Shown: in pieces, positions 55,821 through 64,000 of the stretch
Position numbering within the stretch: the stretch's first letter is position 1
Layout of the letters: each line of letters begins with the position of its first letter
NCBI RefSeq assembly: GCF_030867095.1
Contig: NC_081824.1
Location: 114,274,162 to 114,338,161 of the forward strand
From: Alligator mississippiensis
Lineage: Eukaryota; Chordata; Crocodylia; Alligatoridae
Length of the DNA stretch: 64,000 nucleotides
Direction: 5' to 3'
The notes under the pieces: generated by a model
What the model was told of the DNA's origin: nothing
The model's database searches: none
What the model saw: the letters and a program-made list of their open reading frames with translations, nothing else
Position numbers and translations under genes: made by a program

Positions 55821-58037
55821 CCATCCGCTGAAAAGCTGGCAAGTCAGTCAGCAACATGGAAGTCCTTGACTTCAGGAAAGCCAACTTTGACAAGCTCAGG
55901 AGGCTTGTCAGTGAGGCCCTAAGGGACCATGACCACAGAGAAAGGGGAGTTCAAGAAGAGTGGTTGCTCCTCAAGGTAGCAATCCTCAATGCACAAACTA
56001 AGTCTATTCCATCTTGGAGGAAAGGCAGCAAGAGGGCACAGCAGTCCCCCTGGCTCTCCAGGGACCTAGCAGACCTCCTGAGGCTAAAAAGAAAGGCCTA
56101 CAAAGGATGGAGGATGAGAGTCACCACCAAGGAGGATTATTCTGCACTGGTCCGGTCCTATAGGGAGCAGACCAGGAAAGCCAAAGCTGCAACTGAACTC
56201 CAACTAGCTTTGAGCATCAAGGACAATAAAAAGTCCTTTTTCAGATATGCGGGGAGCCGGAGGAAAAGCAGGGGCAAAGTTGGACCCCTGCTGAACCAGA
56301 TGGGGCAACTGACAACTGACGCCCAGGAAAAAGCCAATCTATTAAATAGGTACTTTGCGTCGGTCTTTCATCAGTCCCATGGGACACCCATGCCCGCTAC
56401 GGGACAGGGAAGTCCGGGTGAGGGTGATCCCCTGCCCTCCATTGATGCTGACTTTGTGAAGGAACATCTTGAGAAGCTGGATACCTTCAAGTCAGCCGGC
56501 CCTGACAACCTTCACCCCAGGGTACTCAAGGAGCTGGTGAGCATCATAGCCCAGCCTCTAGCACGGATCTTTGAAAACTCTTGGCGCTCTGGTGTAGTGC
56601 CCGAAGACTGGAAGAAGGCCAATGTGGTGCCTATCTTCAAGAAAGGGAGGAAAGTGGATCCGGCTAACTATAGGCCCATCAGCCTGACTTCTATCCCAGG
56701 GAAGATCTTAGAAAAGTTTATTAAAGAGGCCATCCTTAATGGACTGGCCGACGCCAACATCTTAAGGGACAGCCAGCACGGGTTTGTTGCAGGTAGGTCT
56801 TGCTTGACCAATCTCATTTCCTTCTACGACCAGGTGACCTATCACCTGGACAAGGGAGAAGAGATTGATGTCATATATCTTGACTTCAAAAAAGCCTTTG
56901 ATCTGTTTTCCCATGATCACCTCTTAGAGAAACTGGCCAATTGTCGTCTTGGGTCCTCCACGATCCACTGGCTGGAAAATTGGCTCCAGGGTCGGACCCA
57001 GAGGGTAGTAATTGATGCAAGTCACTCATTGTGGTGTCCTGTGACCAGTGGGGTCCCCCAAGGCTCTGTCCTTGGACTCATACTGTTCAACATCTTCATT
57101 AATGATGTGGACACTGGAGTCAGAAGCAGACTGGCCAAGTTCGTTGATGACACCAAACTTTGGGGCAAAGCATCCACACCAGAAGACAGGCAGGTGATCC
57201 AGGCTGACCTGGACAGGCTCAGCAAGTGGGCGGATGAGAATCTGATGGTGTTCAACGCCGATAAATGCAAGGTTCTCCACCTTGGGAAGAAAAACCCGCA
57301 GCATCCTTATAGGCTCGGCAGTGCTATGTTGGCTAGCACTATGGAAGAAAGAGACTTGGGGGTTGTCATTGACCACAAGATGAACATGAGCCTGCAGTGC
57401 GATGCTGCGGCTAGTAAAGCGACCAAAACGCTGACTTGCATCCATAAATGCTTTTCAAGCAAATCCCAGGACGTCATTCTCCCCTTGTACTCGGCCTTAG
57501 TGAGGCCGCAGCTGGAGTACTGCGTCCAGTTTTGGGCTCCACAATTCAAAAAGGATGTGGAGAAGCTTGAGAGAGTCCAGAGAAGAGCCACGTGCATGAT
57601 CAGAGGTCAGGGAAGCAGACCCTACGATGACAGGCTGAGAGCCCTGGGGCTCTTTAGCCTGGAAAAGCGCAGGCTCAGGGGTGATCTGATGGCCACCTAT
57701 AAGTTTATCAGGGGTGACCACCAGTATCTGGGGGAACGTTTGTTCACCAGAGCACCCCAAGGGATGACGACTAGGTCGAATGGTCATAAACTACTACAAG
57801 ACCGTTTCAGGCTGGACATAAGGAAGAATTTCTTTACTGTCCGAGCCCCCAAGGTCTGGAACAGCCTGCCACCGGAGGTGGTTCAAGAGCCTACATTGAA
57901 CACCTTCAAGAGCAAACTGGATGCTTATCTTGCTGGGATCCTATGACCCCAGCTGACTTCTTGCCCTTTGGGCAGGGGGCTGGACTCGATGATCTTCCGA
58001 GGTCCCTTCCAGCCCTAATGTCTATGAAATCTATGAA
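55821..58037 (+). mobile_element. CR1 LINE with intact reverse transcriptase frame
   Basis: 5'-truncated CR1 of about 2.2 kb. Starts after YIDD of the Gypsy, ends with TCTATGAAATCTATGAAA. ATGAT on both sides (55816-55820 and 58038-58042) reads as a short target-site duplication. The endonuclease domain is missing. Confidence 0.92.
55856..57946 (+). CDS. CR1 ORF2, reverse transcriptase part
   Basis: An open frame of 696 codons. From the N-terminus it has the linker after the endonuclease, then reverse transcriptase motifs: VVPIFKKG, RPISL, IYLDFKKAFD (motif A aspartate), SGVPQGSVLG (motif B), and FVDDTKLWG (motif C, both aspartates present). The C-terminal RPQLEYCVQFWAPQFK and VWNSLPPEVV follow. 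The methionine at 55856 is only the first in the frame; the natural start lay upstream in the lost endonuclease part. The lack of stops suggests recent insertion. It cannot move by itself without the 5' part. Confidence 0.9.
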   Translation: MEVLDFRKANFDKLRRLVSEALRDHDHRERGVQEEWLLLKVAILNAQTKSIPSWRKGSKRAQQSPWLSRDLADLLRLKRKAYKGWRMRVTTKEDYSALVRSYREQTRKAKAATELQLALSIKDNKKSFFRYAGSRRKSRGKVGPLLNQMGQLTTDAQEKANLLNRYFASVFHQSHGTPMPATGQGSPGEGDPLPSIDADFVKEHLEKLDTFKSAGPDNLHPRVLKELVSIIAQPLARIFENSWRSGVVPEDWKKANVVPIFKKGRKVDPANYRPISLTSIPGKILEKFIKEAILNGLADANILRDSQHGFVAGRSCLTNLISFYDQVTYHLDKGEEIDVIYLDFKKAFDLFSHDHLLEKLANCRLGSSTIHWLENWLQGRTQRVVIDASHSLWCPVTSGVPQGSVLGLILFNIFINDVDTGVRSRLAKFVDDTKLWGKASTPEDRQVIQADLDRLSKWADENLMVFNADKCKVLHLGKKNPQHPYRLGSAMLASTMEERDLGVVIDHKMNMSLQCDAAASKATKTLTCIHKCFSSKSQDVILPLYSALVRPQLEYCVQFWAPQFKKDVEKLERVQRRATCMIRGQGSRPYDDRLRALGLFSLEKRRLRGDLMATYKFIRGDHQYLGERLFTRAPQGMTTRSNGHKLLQDRFRLDIRKNFFTVRAPKVWNSLPPEVVQEPTLNTFKSKLDAYLAGIL

Positions 58038-58042
58038 ATGAT

Positions 58043-58692
58043 ATTGTTATATACTCAGTCTTGGTTCCAGCATCTGCATCATCTAAAAGCCGTACTGCAA
58101 GAGCTTCGCCAGGTAGGGATGATGGTCAATCCTAAGGAGTGCTCAGTGGGGATGCGGGAAACCAATTACTTGGGATTTAGGGTTGGACAGGGGGTCATAC
58201 GACCTTTGGCCAGCAAGGTAGCTACAATAGAGAACTACCTACCTCCCCAGACCAAGAGGCAAATGAGGTTGTTTTTAGGTCTAGCCAATTACTACAGAAG
58301 ACTTATCCCACATTTTGCTGAGAAAGCAGTGGCCTTGACAGATGCGATAAGAGGAAAGGTCTACGGTTCAATACAATGGACATCCCAAATGGAAAGGGTG
58401 TTCAAAAGACATCAAAAAGGCTTTGTGCAACGACATGCTAGTTTTGACACCTGATTTTTCTAAAATTTTTACCCTACAGATGAATGCCTCGGAAATGGCC
58501 ATAGGAGCGTTCTTGTGTCAGGACCACGAGGGTGCGGAGAGACCAATTGCTTTCACCAGCAAAAAGTTAAACACTGCTGAGACAAGGCACGCCACTATAG
58601 AAGGGGAATGTTTAGCAATAAAATGGGCAATAAATTATTTTCAATATTATTTAATGGGAAGAGAATTTGAATTAGTGACTGATCAAGCCTGA
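58043..58692 (+). pseudogene. pol: Gypsy pol, reverse transcriptase end and RNase H
   Basis: Directly continues the YIDD at 55809-55820: WFQHLHHLKAVLQELRQVG, then YLGFRVGQGVIRP and QMRLFLGLANYYRRLIPHF, the thumb region of Ty3/Gypsy reverse transcriptase. RNase H follows (58423-58692) with FTLQMNASEMAIGAFLCQ and HATIEGECLAIKWAI; the first catalytic aspartate of the usual 'TDAS' is N here. A frame change lies at about 58430-58450. It ends at VTDQA with a stop. Confidence 0.85.
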
Positions 58693-60175
58693 GCTCAATT
58701 TATCAAATGAGATGAAGAGCTATGTTATTCAGAAGACAGGTCTTTTGACCTTAACATTCCTATAGTTAACTTTGGCATTAGGTCAGACAATAAGAACATC
58801 TGCCAGAAAGAATATTTATTTTAAGGGAAGGGACTACTATGATATAATTATGTTGTGACACAAAAGCATGCAGATACGAGATACAGCTTCATTTCCTGGT
58901 AAGGGTTGCAAAAGACTAATGTTAAAGAAGGTCAAATTATTTTGTCTGACAATATTTTCAGTGCGACTTAGTTTAAATGAAATGAATAGAAATACACCTG
59001 TCATACAAAATGGACATTTTCCTAGACATGTTTTAAAGTTTTGGTTGAAGAAACAATCCTACCCAAATTCTTTTTTTGTTTTGTTTTCCAGCTTCCCAAT
59101 AAAAACTTGAAAAATGTAGAGGAAATACAGAGGAAAACCATGAGAGAAAAGGTTTTAGCACTGGCTGTACCTATTAATAATTATACTTTAATTTTCAGCC
59201 TTTGTAACATGATTTCTCTCTATAGTTTTTAGGTATTTCCTAAAATTGTCTAGCATATCCCTAGTTGCCTTCATACTTTATGGAACAGATTTTACTGGTC
59301 TATGCATCTTGACTGAGAATTACTATTGGGTAAAATACTCTGGATCCAACCTTGTTACCTAGTTTTGAAAGAAGGAGATTCCTTTACCTCATCTAACATT
59401 GGTGTGTTGATTTCCTCCAAATACTATTAAGGTTACAAAAAAGTGTAGGTATAACAAGGAGACAAGAGGAAACTTTCATCAACAAAATAAATGGTGTGAA
59501 AGCATACTTACTGTTAAATCATGAATACTTAAATCCTACCACAAATATTCCAAACAGAAGAGGCAGAAAATCCTACAAATATTTCAAACAAGAGGCTGTG
59601 TGTGTTGGCTCAGTCTCTTCTAGCTTATTATGCCTTTCTGAATGAGTTAGTCTTTAAGGTGACATCCTGCCCTGCCTTCTGCTTGGCTTATGAAAGCAAC
59701 TGACAAGCTGAGATCCAACTTGACGTTGTCTTCAAATCCCAGCTTCAAGTTTCTTCCTCTTTTTTCAGTTTCTTCCTCATTTTTTCAGAGAAACTGCTCC
59801 CCTCCCTTCCCACTGTGATTTCTATGTTCATTGAAGTTTTTAATGTAGCGCATAACTTATATTACCATGTTGAATACAGAGTACCTGGACCGAATTTTCT
59901 TACTGAGTGTAAAAGTGCACTGATCTTGGGAAACAGAATCATCTTTCTTTTCTTCGCACCATTATACCTAATTTTTCTGTAATATCCACTGTTATGTTCT
60001 GGTTTGAGTCAGGAAAGTGGGTTGAACTGGGATCAGGCACCTTTTGTCTTTCTGTTTGAATGTACTCATCTTGATATATATATAGTATCAGTTCTTCCTT
60101 CACATTATCCATTCTTCTACACAAAGGCTCTTTCTCTTGACTGGCATGTAATTAGATTTCCGCTGATTTTATAAA
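58693..60175. other. No recognised feature
   Basis: AT-rich intergenic DNA. No integrase or LTR of the preceding Gypsy element could be recognised. Confidence 0.4.
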
Positions 60176-60900
60176 CAGGGATCCTGGTTTTCTCTGTTTA
60201 AAAATCCCAAATTCTCTGATAAAAATCCCAAATTCTCTGATTAAAACCCCCAAATCTACATTTTTCTGAGATTAAAATGAAGTTCCATTATATACATTAA
60301 TATCAATTGAATACAATATTTTATTGATATACTTACAATTTTAAAGCAGTTTGGAAGTCTACCAGTACCCCAATCACTATAATCAAATAAATTCTAAATC
60401 CCTATAAATTTTGGCATTTGATTTTGGGTATTTTTCCACGAAAAATCATTGCTCCAATGACCCCTTCTCTCACCAGGACGTAGGGTCAGCTGCGGCCCCA
60501 GATGAGCAGCCCACAGCTCTGTCCTGCTTCCCAGCTGGGCCCTGCAGTCACACATTTCTAACCCGGCCCCAGACCCCAAGCCCCAGGCCCCATGCCCCAC
60601 CTTGGCTGGGAAGTGCTCCCAGCCCCAACCCTGCCCAATACCTTCCTCCCTCACTATGGAGGCCTAAATCCTACCCTTCAGCCTAACCTGTGGGGACCTG
60701 TGGGAGCTGCTTTTCACCCCCTGCCTGATCCTCTCACTCCCCCACCAGCCAGCCTGCAAGGGGAAGCCTGCATTTCCTGTGTTTTTCTCCTTTAAAGGAG
60801 AAGATTTATGTTTTTCTGCTTAAAAGAGAAAATCTACTTTTTCTCCTTAAAGTGAGAAAATCTGTTTTTTTCCATGGAAAATGGAAAACCTGGATCCCTG
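60176..60900. mobile_element. Non-autonomous hAT element (725 bp)
   Basis: Begins CAGGGATCCTGGTTTTCTC and ends GGAAAACCTGGATCCCTG, inverted. Flanks TTTATAAA (60168-60175) and GTTATAAA (60901-60908), seven of eight identical. AT-rich arms with short repeats (AAAATCCCAAATTCTCTGAT twice; GAGAAAATCT units) around a C-rich core. Confidence 0.85.
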
Positions 60901-61269
60901 GTTATAAATTTAGAGACGACATCCTCTGGCATAAATGGATATACCCTACTGACTTCAGTGAAGCTATAGAGAGTTATGTCACCATAAGTGACTGTCCTGC
61001 AGTGAAAACAGTAAGATAAAAATGGAATATGAAGAAGTGTATTAAACAGGATATCTACTTTTGCTATCTGAGGCAGAGATTGCAGGCCTAGTGGGAATTC
61101 ATGTAGCTTTCTAACTCTTGGTCGAAAGGGGACTGAAAGTATCCATGTGAAATGTTATTTTAAGAGTTTGATTGAAAGCTTTTTGGAATCAATAGAAAAA
61201 CTCCTATTGACTGCGGGCCCTTTTTAGTCAGAGAGTTATTTACAAATCCCTTAATATGGATCACCATGG

Positions 61270-61700
61270 AACATCATGAAGTCTGTTATTGGACGTCTTT
61301 AAGTGCAAATTAGACAAGTGTTTGGGGTGGTTTATGTGAGAATTGTGAAGTGAGATGGTCCAATAAAAGATACTAAGTTATAGTTGGGAGTGACAATAAA
61401 CAAGCTTTCAGGCACAAAATACCCTTCCTCAGGGCTGGGAAAGAAAGAGATACAGTATAACTAAATACTACTTAAAGCAATTACTTTTGGTTAATTCCAT
61501 CACGTAATGTAAATGAGTATAGTCATTTAGAATCCTATTTAAAATGGGAAGTGTGCAGTAACCCTACAGAACAAAGAGACATTATCAGATATAGTATTAA
61601 ACCTAATTATGTAAAAGTTTAGACAGGGGTGATCCTGTCTTGAGCAGGGGAATTGAATTAGCTGACCTTCTGAGATCCATTCCAGCACTGTTTTTCTTTG
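61270..61700 (+). mobile_element. Old CR1 3' end with an inserted repeat
   Basis: 'gacgtctttaagtgcaaatt' near 61293 and 'gtgatcctgtcttgagcagg', then 'gaccttctgagatccattcc' (61629-61686), are the two halves of a CR1 3' end. Sequence 61365-61620, including 'acaagctttcaggcacaaaa', separates them and looks like a different repeat. Confidence 0.5.
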
Positions 61701-61811
61701 CTTCTATGCTTGGTCAACTTTATTAGCAAACAGTCATACTTTTGTTTGATTATCAATACAGCTATGTAAACATAATTTGCTTTACATTTGTTTAACTAGT
61801 CCCTATTTCAG

Positions 61812-62742
61812 TGGAGGAGGGTGTTAATTATTTGGGTTGGTGGACCACTTGGTGAGTTTTGGTATGGGCTTGGGGGGGGAGGGGGGCGGGAAGGCAGCGT
61901 GGGGTGGTGAGTAGGGATACTAAACTGTTCCAGCCTGGCATAGGAAGTGGGGGTGCTGACCCAGCCTGGTGCAGCTTTGGTGGGGGGGGCAATTAATCCT
62001 ATCTGGCCCCAGTCCCATCCGCCCTGCACCCATTGATGGGGGTGCCAGATGGAGCAGGCAGGGTGTCCACGGAGACCAGATGAGGACACCTGTGGGCAGA
62101 GCACACTTGACCAGGTGGATGGGATGGGGCTACGGGCAGGGAGCGGTGTCCGGGAGTGGTTTGGGTGGGCAGGGCTGCGGCCTGGGTTGGGACTGCGGGG
62201 AGGTGAGAGCTCAGGACCAGGGCCTGGTGCAGAGCTGTGATCTGCTCCTCACATGTCCCTGCAATGGTTGCAGGTTCCACAGGCAGGGATGTGCAGGGAG
62301 TGAATTATGGGTCTGCCTCCTTCGATCACCAACTTGCAATCCCAGCCCCAATCCCAGCCCTAGTCCTACCTACCCATCCCATGCCATCCACCTGACTGAG
62401 GATGCCCAACCCACAGGGGTCTCCATGGAGCTGGTCTCCATGGAGACCCTGCCTGCCTGCTCTATCTGATGCCCCCAGTGGTGGGTATGGGGCAGATGCT
62501 TGGGGTGCCTGGGAACCAGCTGGGTCTGGTGATGGCAGCAGAGACATGGGCAGCCCAGCAAAGTGCACCACCACAGTAGGGGTGGCTGGAAATCTGAGTC
62601 CACTTGCTGTGCTGCTCCTGGGTGCCAGCCACATGCACCATGGCCCAGGTTGCTCGCTGCACCTAGGCTAGGCGGTCCCCACTGCAGGCTGGATAGAATC
62701 CTTTGGTGACCTGTGGGCCATATTTTATCTGACCCTGCCCTA
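61812..62742. mobile_element. GC-rich hAT-type derivative
   Basis: Left end 'agggtgttaattatttgggt' and right end 'ccatattttatctgaccctg' match the arms of the hAT group at 20352 and 24829. The core shares CCAGGTGGATGGGATGGGGC with 25471 and has inverted GGGTCTCCATGGAG-like units. No coding potential. Confidence 0.5.
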
Positions 62743-64000
62743 TGTGATATAATTTTTTTTTAAAAAGCACAGGCTGGTATTCCTGTTTATTCTAGTTACA
62801 CAGATTAATAGTTGCTCTGAGATGTTAGACAAAATGGAACTGGCTCAGAACAGCTGTAATCAGGTGCTTTCACCTCTCAGGTAGAAAGATCAGGCTGAAT
62901 TATGAAAGACTACCTTTAAAAAGGCACAATATAACCTTTGCCACATGTTAGAAAAAGAGAATGTTAATTTGGAATGCACCATAATTGCATATATTACAGC
63001 ACCAGTATAATCCCTAAGAACATGGGAGTATCAACAGGAAATTTAACTATGGAAACATTTTTCAAATTGTGATTTAAAAAATTGCTTTAATTTCCCCTGA
63101 CATGGAGCAGAACAACTTTATTTTCTACTTTCAGGTGTTATTTGCAGACCATAAAAAAATTATCAGGCTCTTGAGTGAAAATATGTATTAAACTCTAATG
63201 AAAGTGTCTTAAAATGGGATCGCAGAAGGCTGTTTATGCATATAGAACAAAGACCTGAGTAAGAATTGCTGGATATACCGTAATATCATTTTTGATACTG
63301 CAATACACTGCAATATACATGTATATATATTTTCCAGTGCTAGTGGATTATAATAAATGTGAAAAACGTACTTTTATTTGTCTACAAGGAAACATTTTTC
63401 CATATAATTAAAAATGTTATAATACCTATTGGATATTTCATGCTCTTTTCTCACCAATTTGATCACAGTAAGTTGGCTGCTTACCTCGCAGTGCATCTGC
63501 ATTCTGCATTATTCTGCATCCATCATAATAGGTTATTTCTTTCAGGTTTACTGATTTGTGTTTTAAAATGCTGCTCAGCACTCCAATCAGGTGCTTTCTG
63601 GACTAGAAAGAATTACTCAAGTATTTACTATATGGCATACATTTATATGACGAAACTACATGAGCAATGGACCCAGAAAATGCATATGCATTATAGAGTG
63701 TCAAACCTGACAGTTACATATAGTAGCGCACCTTACAGTTAAACTCTTTGCTAAAGAGGTATATTCTAAAGAAAAACATCAGGTTTATTATTTTCCACCT
63801 GAGTTCTATGCATCACAAAAAGCACCTGAAATGAGGAGGTGACAAAAGGGATTTTATTTGATCTTTGTCTCTGCTAGTTCGGGCTGTGACTAAAGACTGC
63901 CTAATCCTTGATATAAATTAATGCCACCTGTAATTTATATTCATTTACCTATGGGGTAATGGAGAATCACTAATCTAGACTAGTATTCTGACCATGTCCT
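62743..64000. other. No recognised feature
   Basis: AT-rich intergenic DNA with a TA-rich run near 63300-63330. The 127-codon plus-strand frame at 63359-63742 has no recognisable domain. Confidence 0.4.

Larger units (their letters stand above)
54110..58692 (+). mobile_element. Gmr1-like Ty3/Gypsy element, split by CR1
   Basis: A plus-strand element with a possible LTR end before 54311, a tRNA-Gly-type primer site (54311-54328, TGGTGCATTGGCTGGGAA), gag (54366-55145), protease (about 55240-55545), a gap holding a duplicated unit, the reverse transcriptase segment HGAAATLQCLMDRIL...YIDD (55735-55820), then the CR1, then the rest of reverse transcriptase and RNase H (58043-58692). Integrase and the 3' LTR were not found. 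Several stops make it inactive. Confidence 0.85.

Noticed and set aside
63359..63742. 127-codon plus-strand frame near the right edge
   Set aside because: AT-rich, no domain, and no match to ENPP3 as I recall it. Insufficient support.

Overview
This is vertebrate nuclear DNA, most likely from a sauropsid. A crocodilian is favoured and a turtle is possible. The evidence is the many CR1 LINE copies ending in TCTATGA-type repeats, the non-autonomous hAT elements with GC-rich cores, L2-like LINE remnants, Ty3/Gypsy elements whose Gag resembles the SCAN-domain ancestor, and endogenous retroviruses (ERVs). The species was inferred from repeat types only.

Positions 1 to about 24 kb hold the 5' part of one host gene on the minus strand, MED23 (Mediator complex subunit 23). 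Ten coding exons with GT-AG borders join in one frame into 292 codons, from the start codon in a CpG island near 23.8 kb down to position 326. The rest of the gene lies beyond the left edge. Its introns contain CR1, L2, solo LTR, hAT and MITE insertions, several nested and with readable target-site duplications (TSDs).

Positions 24 to 64 kb lie upstream of MED23. I recognised no host exons there. Two structures dominate. From about 25.7 to 43.2 kb there is a three-level nest, all on the minus strand: a Gmr1-like Ty3/Gypsy element was split by an outer gamma-type ERV (27229-42775, TSD GCCT), and the outer gag was then split by an inner gamma-type ERV (33034-41173, TSD AAGG). The inner ERV keeps both LTRs, a primer-binding site matching tRNA-Arg(ACG), a splice donor, gag-pol-env and a polypurine tract, but its reading frames are broken. 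From about 54.1 to 58.7 kb a plus-strand relative of the same Gypsy family is split by a CR1 (55821-58037), which landed just after the YIDD codons of the Gypsy reverse transcriptase. That CR1 still has an unbroken 696-codon reverse transcriptase frame.

The remainder is a decayed second type of Gypsy gag (43.6-44.3 kb), a solo LTR (45.9-46.5 kb), several MITEs and GC-rich hAT derivatives, and AT-rich sequence without recognised features. No RNA gene, CRISPR array or complete host gene was found.
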